Source: Bacteroidales bacterium
Lineage (GTDB): Bacteria; Bacteroidota; Bacteroidia; Bacteroidales; UBA932
Length of the DNA stretch: 36,100 nt
Reading direction: 5' to 3'
Assembly (NCBI GenBank): GCA_017615065.1
Contig: JAGAAY010000015.1
Coordinates: forward strand, 1-36,100
Shown: in pieces, positions 8,521 to 16,473 of the stretch
Numbering within the stretch: the stretch's first letter is position 1
How the letters are laid out: each line of letters opens with the position of its first letter
The notes under the pieces: generated by a model
What the model saw: only the letters and a program-made list of their open reading frames with translations
Told to the model about the DNA's origin: nothing
Database searches by the model: none
Program-made: the position numbers and the translations under genes

Positions 8521-11390
8521 TTCTTCCTGCTCCTTGCGGGAATCAGTATCCTGTCAAGTGCGGCCAGCACTCCCGGCAGCACGAACAGCACCAGAAGCAT
8601 AATAGTAGCGGCGCCTGCCGATATACTCTTCAGGATGGAGCATATCATGGCGTCGCTCATCGTAAACGACATCGCGAAGGGCACCAGCGTAAGAATGAGG
8701 CCCGATGTGGAAATCGAGTGCAGGGAGCCGTCATAGGCCGATTCCAGCGCCGCTTCCGGCAGCATTGTCTTTCGGGCGCGCTTATAGAATCCCGTGAACA
8801 GGATAGTATAGTCGATGGTAGCGCCCATCAGTATACCCTGCACAATCAGATACGATATGAAGTACATGGTCTGGCCCGATGCGCCCACCGCCCACACATC
8901 GGCATAAATGCCCGTGAGCACCGTCATGATCAGCGGAATAGGAATGAACAGGCTGCGGAACGTAATTGCCACGATAAGGAAGATGGACAGCACCGTGAGA
9001 AGCGTAAGAAGAAGCACCTCGGCGGGGAATCCTTCCTTGAGTTCCTTATACATCTCCGAGCCGCCAATCCAGTAATGAGGGGCCTCCAGGGCAGCATCGG
9101 CCTTAGCCCGGGTACGGTCGATATAGGCGAAGGATTCGTCGGATTCAACCTCGTAGCCACTCATGACAACGGCGGCGGAATAGCCTTTACCCCTTAGTAT
9201 TTGGGCCGATGAAAGCAGCGAATCGCGGGCCGATGTGATGGCCGTGCGCAGGCTGTCCGGAATCATCGGCGCCATCGCCGGATCGCTCACCAGCGTATCC
9301 GCCACAAATCCCAGCAACTCCTCCGGCGACATCGTGGCATCCGGATCTACTCCATTCTTTGCGGCCGTATATAAATATAATAGGTTAAGCTCGTCCTGCG
9401 TAACCGGCACTCCGGCCCTGGACAGCGCCTTGTAAACCTTTTCCGAGGAATACTTATGCCTGGAGAACACCATCTCCGCCAGCCTCTCCAGCGGCGTCGG
9501 CGGCTCCGGCTCCGCCTCGATCACCATCGTGGGCTCCGCATCAGGGTCCACCATAGCAAGGTCAACATTCTCGGTGGTGTCTTGAGGTTCCTCGACTTCG
9601 ACCACGGCCACGTCCTCGCTTTCGCTTGGAATGACAGGTGCCGCCGGGCCCTTCTCAAGGGCCACTAGAAGATCCTGGCGTATCTGCGCAAGCTGTTCTG
9701 CCGCATCTTTGGGGATAAAGGCGGCGTAGGTTCTGTTGTTAAGCACGTTCGCCTCCACGAAGTCCAGCAGCTCCAGCGGCAGCATCGTCTGCCCCGCCTT
9801 TCCCGCCATGCGGTACAGCATCTTCGCCCTGCTATTGCTGATTCCTGCCATTACCGCCAGCTCCTCCGCCGTAATGGGCGTCGTTGCCTCCTCGTACGTG
9901 AAACGGGTGTACTGCTCAGATTTCTCGACTTCGGCTTCGCCTCCGCTCGAAATGACAGATGTCGTATCTGCGGATGATTCAGCCGGAGAATCAGAGTCCC
10001 CGGAAGGCGTAGCCGCCCGTGGCTTTGTGAACGGGAGGGGCCCGCCGGCCTCGCCGGTGGGAGGGATAGCTCCGGAGGAGCGTACCTTCCGGGGACTCTG
10101 ATTCGCAGGCTCATCCGCAGCCATGATCCTGCCGATATCTATCGTGCGATCCACGAGGCCTTTGGCGCGGAGTTCCTCCACCGTGGCCATCAGTTCGTCC
10201 ATGCTGAAACGCTCTTCGCTGCCGCGATGTGAGCGTGCATAGTAAACCAGCCCGAGAAGCTCCCCGTTCACGGGGATGTCGTCTCCGGCCATCTCCTTGA
10301 AGAAGGCCGCCATCTCATCGGCAGTGAACTGCCTTTGCACAAGCGAGGGATAGCTCAGGACGGTTGTCACCTTCGGATCCGCGGCTTTCAGCGTATCCAG
10401 AAGTGCGGGTATCCTGGAGCTGTCGGCATCGGCATATAACAGAAGGAGGTCGTTGGTGTCGGGATCGCCTTCGGTGGCCGCGCTGGACCAGTTGGGCGAG
10501 AAGGATGTGGGAGTTTTGCCCTGGAGGTAGAAAAACAGGCCGAAAGCTGCTACGAAAAGCACTGCCAGGGGCACCCGGAAGCGGTTCTCGAACCCGGCCA
10601 GACGCCTGCGCGCCGTGGAAATCTTCGGCGGGCGCTTGCGGGTTTTCTCAATGGCCTTGTCGAACCAGATAATCAGGCAGGGCAATACGGTGAAGTTGCA
10701 AATCAGCGAAATAGTCACGCCCTTGGCCAGAACCACGCCCATATCGGCCCCAATCTTTATCTTCATGAAGCACAGCATCAGAAGACTCACTATGGTTGTG
10801 AATGCGCTGCTCAGAATGGAGGCCGATGCATGCGAGACGGCGTTTTCCATCGCCGCCACCGGCTCCAGTCCCGTGGTCTTTTCCTGCCGGAAACGGTTCA
10901 TCAGGATGATGCAGTAGTCCATCGACAGCACCATCTGGAGGATGTTCGCCAGCATGTGCGTCATCATCGACACGCTTGGCAACAGCGAATTCGTGCCCAT
11001 GTTCAGGGCCACCGCCAGGCCTATGGTAATAAGGAATAGCAGCACCTCCATCACCGACGAGCACATGATCAGCAGCACCACACAGGCCAGCGAGAAGCCA
11101 GTAATCAGCGCCCGGGGAAGATCCTTTGGGATAAGGTCGTTGCCATCGGCAAATACGCTTCCGAATTCCCGGAGCTGAGCGTGGATGGCCGGAAGGTCTT
11201 CTTCCAGTATGTTCATTCCCTGCCGCATCGGATAGTCGTCCGGCAGGTATTTGGTCATGTCGGTGTTGATGTTGGTATGAGGGATCTGAAGGGCGAACAG
11301 CACGGCCATCGCCAGGACGGAGCAGAAAAGCACCACCCTGTAGCGCACAAGGAATCGGGCTATGGCGCCCGGGCCTCTACTTGCCTTCAT
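8514..11390 (-). CDS. MMPL/RND-superfamily exporter with repeat-derived linkers
   Basis: A 958-residue inner-membrane transporter with two RND-like halves. The first half has TM1 at ~12-34, a cluster of helices from ~80, and the motif SMDYCIILMNRFRQE. The second half has GATIDYTILFTGFYKRARK. The sizeable periplasmic loop (about residues 290-790) holds three helical repeats of the type 'T-x-x-E-L ... L-L-x-L-x-Y ... M-x-x-E-L-L-x-F-V', separated by low-complexity linkers at ~427-498 and ~574-638. Those linkers are encoded by dispersed palindromic repeat DNA (see repeats). The first periplasmic loop, between TM1 and TM2, seems short for the family. The start overlaps the ispH stop by 14 bases. 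The substrate is unknown; lipids or hydrophobic compounds are plausible from the family. Confidence 0.85.
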   Translation of the reverse strand: MKASRGPGAIARFLVRYRVVLFCSVLAMAVLFALQIPHTNINTDMTKYLPDDYPMRQGMNILEEDLPAIHAQLREFGSVFADGNDLIPKDLPRALITGFSLACVVLLIMCSSVMEVLLFLITIGLAVALNMGTNSLLPSVSMMTHMLANILQMVLSMDYCIILMNRFRQEKTTGLEPVAAMENAVSHASASILSSAFTTIVSLLMLCFMKIKIGADMGVVLAKGVTISLICNFTVLPCLIIWFDKAIEKTRKRPPKISTARRRLAGFENRFRVPLAVLFVAAFGLFFYLQGKTPTSFSPNWSSAATEGDPDTNDLLLLYADADSSRIPALLDTLKAADPKVTTVLSYPSLVQRQFTADEMAAFFKEMAGDDIPVNGELLGLVYYARSHRGSEERFSMDELMATVEELRAKGLVDRTIDIGRIMAADEPANQSPRKVRSSGAIPPTGEAGGPLPFTKPRAATPSGDSDSPAESSADTTSVISSGGEAEVEKSEQYTRFTYEEATTPITAEELAVMAGISNSRAKMLYRMAGKAGQTMLPLELLDFVEANVLNNRTYAAFIPKDAAEQLAQIRQDLLVALEKGPAAPVIPSESEDVAVVEVEEPQDTTENVDLAMVDPDAEPTMVIEAEPEPPTPLERLAEMVFSRHKYSSEKVYKALSRAGVPVTQDELNLLYLYTAAKNGVDPDATMSPEELLGFVADTLVSDPAMAPMIPDSLRTAITSARDSLLSSAQILRGKGYSAAVVMSGYEVESDESFAYIDRTRAKADAALEAPHYWIGGSEMYKELKEGFPAEVLLLTLLTVLSIFLIVAITFRSLFIPIPLIMTVLTGIYADVWAVGASGQTMYFISYLIVQGILMGATIDYTILFTGFYKRARKTMLPEAALESAYDGSLHSISTSGLILTLVPFAMSFTMSDAMICSILKSISAGAATIMLLVLFVLPGVLAALDRILIPARSRKNQ
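9585..9637 (-). repeat. Diverged copy B of a dispersed palindromic repeat, inside the exporter gene
   Basis: On the minus strand it starts CCTGTCATTCCAAGCG and ends GTCGAAGTCGAGGAACCT. It parallels copy A (9917-9958) with substitutions and a few added codons. It is read in the same frame as copy A, giving PVIPSESED...VEVEEP against SVISSGGEAEVEKSE. Confidence 0.6.
9917..9958 (-). repeat. Copy A of a dispersed palindromic repeat, inside the exporter gene
   Basis: The plus strand is bounded by CAGATTTCTCGACT and GCTCGAAATGACAG. The same two 14-base ends bound an intergenic copy at 22437-22466. Here it is translated in frame as part of a periplasmic linker of the MMPL protein. Confidence 0.75.
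9988..10104. repeat. 117-bp element bounded by a perfect 20-bp inverted repeat, in frame inside the exporter gene
   Basis: The left arm GAATCAGAGTCCCCGGAAGG (9988-10007) is exactly complementary to the right arm at 10085-10104. The interior is very GC-rich and holds further small palindromes (CTCCGGAG, GCCGGC). The length is a multiple of three, and the element encodes a Pro/Gly/Ser/Arg-rich linker without stops. Confidence 0.8.
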
Positions 11391-12252
11391 TGAATGCCGA
11401 TATTCCCTTTGCCACTTCTTCCAGCAGCCATTTAGGGGTGGATGTGGCTCCGCAAACCCCTACCCTGTCGCCGTCGCGGAACCATTCTTTGCGAAGTTCT
11501 GATGCACCGCCGATGCGCACCGCACGGGGATTCACCCCGCGGCACAGGTCAAACAGCACCTTTCCGTTGGACGATGACTCTCCTGCCACAAAGATGATTA
11601 TGTCGTGATTGCGGGCGAACTCCTCCAGATGGCTATGCCTGCCCGAGACCTGCGCACAGATGGTGTCGTGCACCGTAAGTTTCGCGCCGCGGCTTATAAG
11701 ATAATCGCAGATTGCCTTGTACCCGGTGGGGCTTTTGGTGGTCTGCGAGAAGATTTCCATCGGCAGGCTCAGGTCCAGGGCGCCGCTTTCAATCGCCTCC
11801 TCCAGCATCGGCAAATCTTCCACTACAAGGGCGTCGCCATCGGCCTGGCCGACAAGCCCAAGCACTTCCGCATGGCCCACACGGCCGAAGATAATCACTT
11901 TGCCATGCCCTTTCAGGCGCAGATATGCCTCCCTTATGCGCTTCTGGAGCTGAAGCACCACTGGGCAGGTGCAGTCTATGAGGTTAAGCCCACGCACCTG
12001 CGCCCTGAGATAGGTCTGCGGCGGTTCTCCGTGGGCACGCACGAGGATGGTCTCCCCTTCCGGGACATCATCCAGCGCCTCAATCGTACGAAGCCCCCGC
12101 GAGCGGAGGCGTTCGAGTTCTTTTTCATTGTGTACTATCGCACCCAGAGAATACAGGTGCTCGTGAGAAACAAGATATTCCTCCGCCTTCGATACGGCAC
12201 GGATAACACCGCCGCAGAAGCCGGAGGAAGCATCGGTTTCTACCTTCAGCAT
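11377..12252 (-). CDS. ispH: 4-hydroxy-3-methylbut-2-enyl diphosphate reductase
   Basis: Final enzyme of the MEP isoprenoid pathway; an iron-sulphur enzyme converting HMBPP to IPP and DMAPP. The three cluster cysteines are recognisable in GFCGGVIRAV, DCTCPVV and DTICAQVSGRH. The substrate-binding ESSSNGKVLF and the late GATSTPKWLLEE are also present. Length is 291 residues, in the normal range. The ATG at 12250-12252 (MLKVETDASSGFCGG) gives the conserved N-terminus close to the first cysteine; the 19-codon longer frame would overlap cmk further. It overlaps the cmk stop by 7 bases and the exporter start by 14, so the genes are translationally coupled. cmk-ispH adjacency is widespread in bacteria. 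Confidence 0.95.
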   Translation of the reverse strand: MLKVETDASSGFCGGVIRAVSKAEEYLVSHEHLYSLGAIVHNEKELERLRSRGLRTIEALDDVPEGETILVRAHGEPPQTYLRAQVRGLNLIDCTCPVVLQLQKRIREAYLRLKGHGKVIIFGRVGHAEVLGLVGQADGDALVVEDLPMLEEAIESGALDLSLPMEIFSQTTKSPTGYKAICDYLISRGAKLTVHDTICAQVSGRHSHLEEFARNHDIIIFVAGESSSNGKVLFDLCRGVNPRAVRIGGASELRKEWFRDGDRVGVCGATSTPKWLLEEVAKGISAFNEGK

Positions 12253-12950
12253 GACAGCGCAGGGGCCTCCAGGAGGCCGAATTTGCCCTGCATCACGCCA
12301 AGGATCCATACCACTTCCTCGTGAAGTGTCATATGGGTGTTGTCCATCACGAAGGCATCCTCCGGCTGACGCAGCGGGGACACGTCGCGATGGGAGTCGA
12401 TATAGTCGCGCTCCTGCAGGTTCTTCATCACGTCCTCCAGGCTGGGAGTTTCTCCCTTGGCCACCATCTCGTCGTAGCGGCGCTGTGCGCGCACCTGAGG
12501 ATCCGCCACCATGAACACCTTCAGCTCCGCATTGGGGAACACGGTGGTGCCGATGTCGCGGCCGTCCATGATAACGCGTCCGCCCTCGGAGAAGGCGTGC
12601 AGACGCTCATCAACCCAGTTTCGCACGAACGCGATTGCCGATACGGGCGACACATGTGAGCTCACCTCCAGAGTGCGGATTTCCGCCTCGATGCGGCGCT
12701 CGCCCATGTACAGCCCATCGGCTCCGAAATGCAGTTCCAGGCGGCCGATGGCGTTTTTGAGCTCATCATTGTCGATGCTGCCGTCCGGGGCGATCATCCC
12801 GTTCTCCATTGCGAAGAGCGTAACGCCGCGGTACATTGCGCCGCTGTCCAGATAAGTGAAGCCGAACTCGCGCGCAACGAGCTTTGCGAACGTGCTTTTG
12901 CCGGTGGATGAGTAACCGTCCACCGCGATGATGATGTCCGGAATACCCAT
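12246..12950 (-). CDS. cmk: Cytidylate kinase
   Basis: Phosphorylates CMP and dCMP with ATP in pyrimidine nucleotide salvage and DNA precursor supply. The P-loop GYSSTGKST is near residue 12, followed by the family stretch YLDSGAMYRGVTLF. The NMP-binding insert includes VSPVSAIAFVRNWVDERL, and the GRDIGTTVFPNAELKVFMVA segment and the lid RAQRRYDE are present. Length 234 is typical. The ATG abuts the efp stop with no gap. The last two codons overlap the ispH start. Confidence 0.95.
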   Translation of the reverse strand: MGIPDIIIAVDGYSSTGKSTFAKLVAREFGFTYLDSGAMYRGVTLFAMENGMIAPDGSIDNDELKNAIGRLELHFGADGLYMGERRIEAEIRTLEVSSHVSPVSAIAFVRNWVDERLHAFSEGGRVIMDGRDIGTTVFPNAELKVFMVADPQVRAQRRYDEMVAKGETPSLEDVMKNLQERDYIDSHRDVSPLRQPEDAFVMDNTHMTLHEEVVWILGVMQGKFGLLEAPALSC

Positions 12951-13520
12951 TTACTTAACCCTCTGGCCGTATGAGCGGTCCGACGTGTTCACGGTGATAA
13001 CCTCGCCGGTCTCAATGAACAGGGGAACCATGATCTTGGCGCCCGTCTCCAGGGTAACTTCCTTGAGGGCCGATGTGGTGGCGGTGTTGCCCTTCACTGC
13101 AGGCTCGCTGTAGGTAACCTCCAGTTCCACATAGGTGGGCAGTTCGCAGGTGAGGCAGCGCTCTTCGGGCTCCGTGAGGAACATCATTTCCACACGCTGT
13201 CCTTCCTTCATAAGGTCCGCATTCTCCACTACGTCGTGGGGAAGAGTAATCTGCTCGTAAGTTTCCGTGTGCATGAAGTTGAAAGCCTCACCGTCATCGT
13301 AAAGATACTGGTACGGGCGGCGCTCCACGCTGATGGTGTCAAGCTTCACGCCTGCGGTGAAGGTATTCTCAAGGATACGTCCGTTCTCCAGGTTGCGGAG
13401 TTTTGTCTTTACGAAAGCGGGGCCCTTACCGGGTTTCACATGCTGGAAGTACACCACCACGCACGGCTTGCCGTTGAACATGATGTACATTCCGTTCTTA
13501 AGATCAGCAGTTGTTGCCAT
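12951..13520 (-). CDS. efp: Translation elongation factor P
   Basis: A tRNA-shaped three-domain protein that relieves ribosome stalling at polyproline stretches. 189 residues, the standard length. The N-terminal KOW-like domain carries the loop KPGKGPAFVK with lysine at about position 32 where other EF-Ps are modified, so this is a Lys-type EF-P. The two OB-fold domains follow, ending with GEVITVNTSDRSYGQRVK. No epmA/epmB-type modification genes lie in the window. It is the first gene of the efp-cmk-ispH-exporter unit, with a good promoter upstream. Confidence 0.97.
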   Translation of the reverse strand: MATTADLKNGMYIMFNGKPCVVVYFQHVKPGKGPAFVKTKLRNLENGRILENTFTAGVKLDTISVERRPYQYLYDDGEAFNFMHTETYEQITLPHDVVENADLMKEGQRVEMMFLTEPEERCLTCELPTYVELEVTYSEPAVKGNTATTSALKEVTLETGAKIMVPLFIETGEVITVNTSDRSYGQRVK

Positions 13521-13559
13521 ATAATTGAGTTATTTAGTTATAATTACGTTTCCAATCTG

Positions 13560-13591
13560 CAAAAATAACTAAAACTCCGTTTTTCTGCAAA
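13560..13591 (-). promoter_or_regulatory. Bacteroidota-type promoter for the efp operon
   Basis: On the minus strand a TTTG at 13591-13588 is followed after 20 bases by TATTTTTG at 13567-13560, matching the TTTG-N(~19-21)-TAnnTTTG consensus. The expected transcription start is about 35 bases before the efp ATG. Confidence 0.6.
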
Positions 13592-13635
13592 AAAACCTTA
13601 ATCCGTGCGTATTTCCGGATTTGGGTTGACCCCGA

Positions 13636-13727
13636 GTGCGCCCGAAGGTACATCGACTGGCACCCTCAGGAGCAATAATGGGCTTTTTTGCTCCTGAAGG
13701 TCCATTGCCAGGCACCTTCGGGAGCAC
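13636..13727. repeat. Nested four-arm palindromic element after the MGH1 gene
   Basis: Outer arms at 13636-13649 and 13714-13727 pair over 14 bases with one mismatch (core CCCGAAGGT / ACCTTCGGG). Inner arms TCAGGAGCAA (13666-13675) and TTGCTCCTGA (13688-13697) pair perfectly around a 12-base loop. All four arms are variants of one GC-rich motif. It touches the stop codon of the glycoside hydrolase gene and could act as a transcript end or RNA stabiliser, or be a REP-like mobile repeat. No T-run follows the stem on the minus strand. Confidence 0.7.
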
Positions 13728-15202
13728 TAGAACGCCAGTATCACGTTCCGCCCGCGGCGGATGGGATGTGCCACACCGTTGATGTACAGTGTGTAGGGCT
13801 TGTTGGAACGGACGGTGACTTTGCCGTTGTCGTAAATGATGTCGGTTATTATGTTCCCGAACGAGAGGTTCTCTATGCCGTGGCGGCAGGTCTGGTGCAG
13901 ATTCCAACGGACGGTGGCCGAAGCAGCATCCACATCGTAGAAGCCTAGGACATTCTCGATAAACAGGGAAATGGGGCCCAGGGCCGACCAGCCGCAGAAA
14001 TCGGCCTTGACGGTTTTGATTCTGGTGGATGAAGTGGCCTTTTTGCTGGCGGGCTCGGGCTTGGAAGGATTGTAGCATTCCCAGATTGTGTGCGGATCGT
14101 ACTCCGAATACGTCAGCCACATATGCTCCAGAATAGCCTGGGCGGTGCTGTCGGCCTTCTCGAAAAAGCCGTATTTCTCCAGAGCCTTTATGCCCATATA
14201 GGCTGTGGGGAGCCACATTGAACCGCGCCAGTAATTGCCGTCAGGATCGAAATCCACATCGTCACGGGACACCGAAGTCCACGGGACGGCACCTCCAAGT
14301 TTTGTGTCCTGAAGGGCGAAAGCAACCATCCTTTGAGCCTGCTCCGGAGAAGGAATCTCCGCCAGCATCGGCCAGAAAGAAGCCGGGGTGAGAATGTGCG
14401 TTTTGGACAGGTCTTCTTCGCGGATGTCGTAATAGCAACCGTCTTCATCGTCCCAATAGTACTTGTTCACCTTTTCTTTCAGCTCCTGATATTTGTCCGC
14501 GTATTCCTGCTCCACAGCGGCATCCCCGGCCACACGGGCAAGCCTGGAAATGTAAAGTGCCGATAATGCCTGCTGCGAGATTGCATCCACCCAGAACAGC
14601 GGCATTTCCCTCTTTCGGGGAGTGTTGTCCATGCCGCTCTGCCAGCTCTGCCAGTTATAGCCGATGCCTTTATAGTTGATGGCTATGCCGATATTGCATA
14701 TAGGGAACGGGAACTTCGTATCCGGATTCATGGTGTTGAACAGATCGAAGTGCTTCTGAAGGAACTGCTTATCGGAAATGAGCTCCCGGATGTGTGCCTT
14801 GTCGTCGGTGAATTTGTAGTAATCGTTCTCCACCCACGCGAAAAACGGCGGGTTGTCGGGATGCCAAACGCTCAGTGGCGAACCTGCGTTTTCGTGCAGT
14901 GTGTAGTAGAAATTGTCCAGCGTTTCTATACCGGGGTACAGCTTTGGAGCATACTTGCAGAACATCACCATGAACTCCGAGTCCCAGATCCAGATTGCCT
15001 CGTCCCTGAAACCCTCATCCATGTAAAGGGGCTGTACAAGGCCCGGCTGGTACTTGATATGAGCCTTTGCCTGCTCCCACGCCGTCCAATATAAATCCAC
15101 ATATTCCGGACGGGCGTCAAAGACAGGAGTGGGGATTACCGCTTCCCGCTTCGCACAGGCTGCAGCCAGCACACAGCAGAAAGCGATGATTAACTTTTTC
15201 AT
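13727..15202 (-). CDS. MGH1/trehalase-like glycoside hydrolase lipoprotein
   Basis: A 491-residue lipoprotein (MKKLIIAFCCVLAAAC, lipid-anchored Cys at residue 16) with an (alpha/alpha)6-barrel of the MGH1-like, GH63/GH37-related type. Recognised stretches are the N-terminal WDSEFMVMF-type segment in DEAIWIWDSEFMVMFC, the central VPWTSVSRDDVDFDPDGNYW followed by RGSMWLPT, and TIWECYNPSKPEP near residue 370. A short beta-rich C-terminal region follows. The family hydrolyses alpha-glucosidic or related linkages; the exact substrate is not inferable. It is the last gene of the PUL, 4 bases after the propeller gene, and was probably co-transcribed from the susC promoter. Confidence 0.8.
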   Translation of the reverse strand: MKKLIIAFCCVLAAACAKREAVIPTPVFDARPEYVDLYWTAWEQAKAHIKYQPGLVQPLYMDEGFRDEAIWIWDSEFMVMFCKYAPKLYPGIETLDNFYYTLHENAGSPLSVWHPDNPPFFAWVENDYYKFTDDKAHIRELISDKQFLQKHFDLFNTMNPDTKFPFPICNIGIAINYKGIGYNWQSWQSGMDNTPRKREMPLFWVDAISQQALSALYISRLARVAGDAAVEQEYADKYQELKEKVNKYYWDDEDGCYYDIREEDLSKTHILTPASFWPMLAEIPSPEQAQRMVAFALQDTKLGGAVPWTSVSRDDVDFDPDGNYWRGSMWLPTAYMGIKALEKYGFFEKADSTAQAILEHMWLTYSEYDPHTIWECYNPSKPEPASKKATSSTRIKTVKADFCGWSALGPISLFIENVLGFYDVDAASATVRWNLHQTCRHGIENLSFGNIITDIIYDNGKVTVRSNKPYTLYINGVAHPIRRGRNVILAF

Positions 15203-15206
15203 TCTA

Positions 15207-16472
15207 TTACCACTTTACATCCCTGAGATATACCTGTCTGCTTCCTTCATGCACAGAGTTGAACCCGAGCTGAGAGCCGTCAGGACGCCAGCGGGCGTGC
15301 AAATCACAGCGGGAATACTGCTCCTTGTATTCATCGGGGACAAAGAAACTTCCCAGAGAGATCATTGCCTCGTCTTCCAGGCGCAGGAGCACCCAACTGC
15401 GGTTGCCATCCTTGTTCCAATAGCCTTCGCTGCTGATGAACTTGCCGTTCGGGGAGAAAATGCAATGCCCGTCCCAGTCCATGATTCCTGGTGCCAGGTG
15501 ACGTACTGCATCCTCTTCACCTACTTTGAACACCACATGTGCCCAGGTCTGGTTTCCGTTCCAACGGGCAGTGACAACCAGTGTTTCGCTGTCACCGTTC
15601 CAATTGAAATGGGAGCCCTTCCAGCCGTCCTGGAAGCAGCGCCGCAGGTCTGTTCCGTCGGTACGGATTGTCATGGACACGGTATCCCACTTGTAAACAT
15701 AGCCGCGTTCGGCAAGCTGCGCTTTGAAGTCCTGCACCGTGCGTGCAAGGAAGAACACCTTGCTGGCATCGGGGCTTATAATCGTGTGGCAGAAATACGC
15801 CAGGCCGTCTTCTGAAGTAATTTCAGGCATGAGGTCCTTTGCGGCCGCAACCGAAAGCAGTAGCCTCTCTTCCCCTGTCTTCAGGTTGATGAGCCAAAGT
15901 CCATCATCCTCCGGCCACACATCATCCAGACGCGGGTCCTGCCCGCCTCCGGCATATCCGTAATCCGGACGGCACACCCGTAGCCGGGCGTAATTCAGGC
16001 TCACGGCCCACTCCCCGGAAGGATCGACTGCACTTATCGGCCTGGATACAATACGTTCAGCACCCGTTTTCCAGTTCATGATCACAGTGACGAACTTACC
16101 GTAACGGCAATCATTGAACGCACAAAGTCCGTCTTCCCATGGCAGCCAGTGAAACATGGCGGCCTCCTGAAAGTTCCAACAGGTTGTACTGCCGATCGGG
16201 ATATACTTATTGTTATCTTCCAGATCCACCAGGGCCACAGTAGCCGTATCAGTCTGCTCTGCGAGCCGGCCGGTAAAATCCACCCCCAGTACGCATACAT
16301 AGCGTCCGTCGGGGCTCCATGCGTTGATTCCGAAGTAATTCGCCAGCAAATGATCCTGAGGCCCCTGGGTTATGGCGTATGGCTCCCCCACCTCGGGGAA
16401 CGGAGGCAACGTCTCCTTGCAGGAAACCAGGATGACAGCAATTCCTAGACAGAACAGTTGCAGTTTCTTCAT
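15207..16472 (-). CDS. TolB-like beta-propeller lipoprotein
   Basis: A 421-residue lipoprotein (MKKLQLFCLGIAVILVSC, Cys at residue 18). It has repeated propeller blades of the WSPDG type: NAWSPDGRYVCVLG, IISPDASKVFF, CIFSPNGKFISSEG and CDLHARWRPDGSQLGFNSVH, the last followed by EGSRQVYLRDV. The final blade resembles those in oligogalacturonate-lyase-like and TolB-like propellers, but the catalytic residues of PL22 lyases cannot be confirmed by eye, so a binding role is as likely as lyase activity. It starts 1 base after the stop of the upstream EEP lipoprotein and ends 4 bases before the MGH1 gene, firmly inside the PUL operon. The cell-surface or periplasmic side is inferred from the lipobox. 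Confidence 0.65.
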   Translation of the reverse strand: MKKLQLFCLGIAVILVSCKETLPPFPEVGEPYAITQGPQDHLLANYFGINAWSPDGRYVCVLGVDFTGRLAEQTDTATVALVDLEDNNKYIPIGSTTCWNFQEAAMFHWLPWEDGLCAFNDCRYGKFVTVIMNWKTGAERIVSRPISAVDPSGEWAVSLNYARLRVCRPDYGYAGGGQDPRLDDVWPEDDGLWLINLKTGEERLLLSVAAAKDLMPEITSEDGLAYFCHTIISPDASKVFFLARTVQDFKAQLAERGYVYKWDTVSMTIRTDGTDLRRCFQDGWKGSHFNWNGDSETLVVTARWNGNQTWAHVVFKVGEEDAVRHLAPGIMDWDGHCIFSPNGKFISSEGYWNKDGNRSWVLLRLEDEAMISLGSFFVPDEYKEQYSRCDLHARWRPDGSQLGFNSVHEGSRQVYLRDVKW

Positions 16473-16473
16473 C

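Noticed and set aside
9456..9660. Possibility that the exporter gene is a frameshifted pseudogene because of its odd linkers
   Set aside because: The frame stays open through all repeat-derived segments, and both flanking membrane halves are in the same frame with intact motifs.
13569..14216. Minus-strand 215-codon frame overlapping the end of the MGH1 gene
   Set aside because: Out-of-frame shadow that also reads through the palindromic element; the MGH1 frame matches a known fold.
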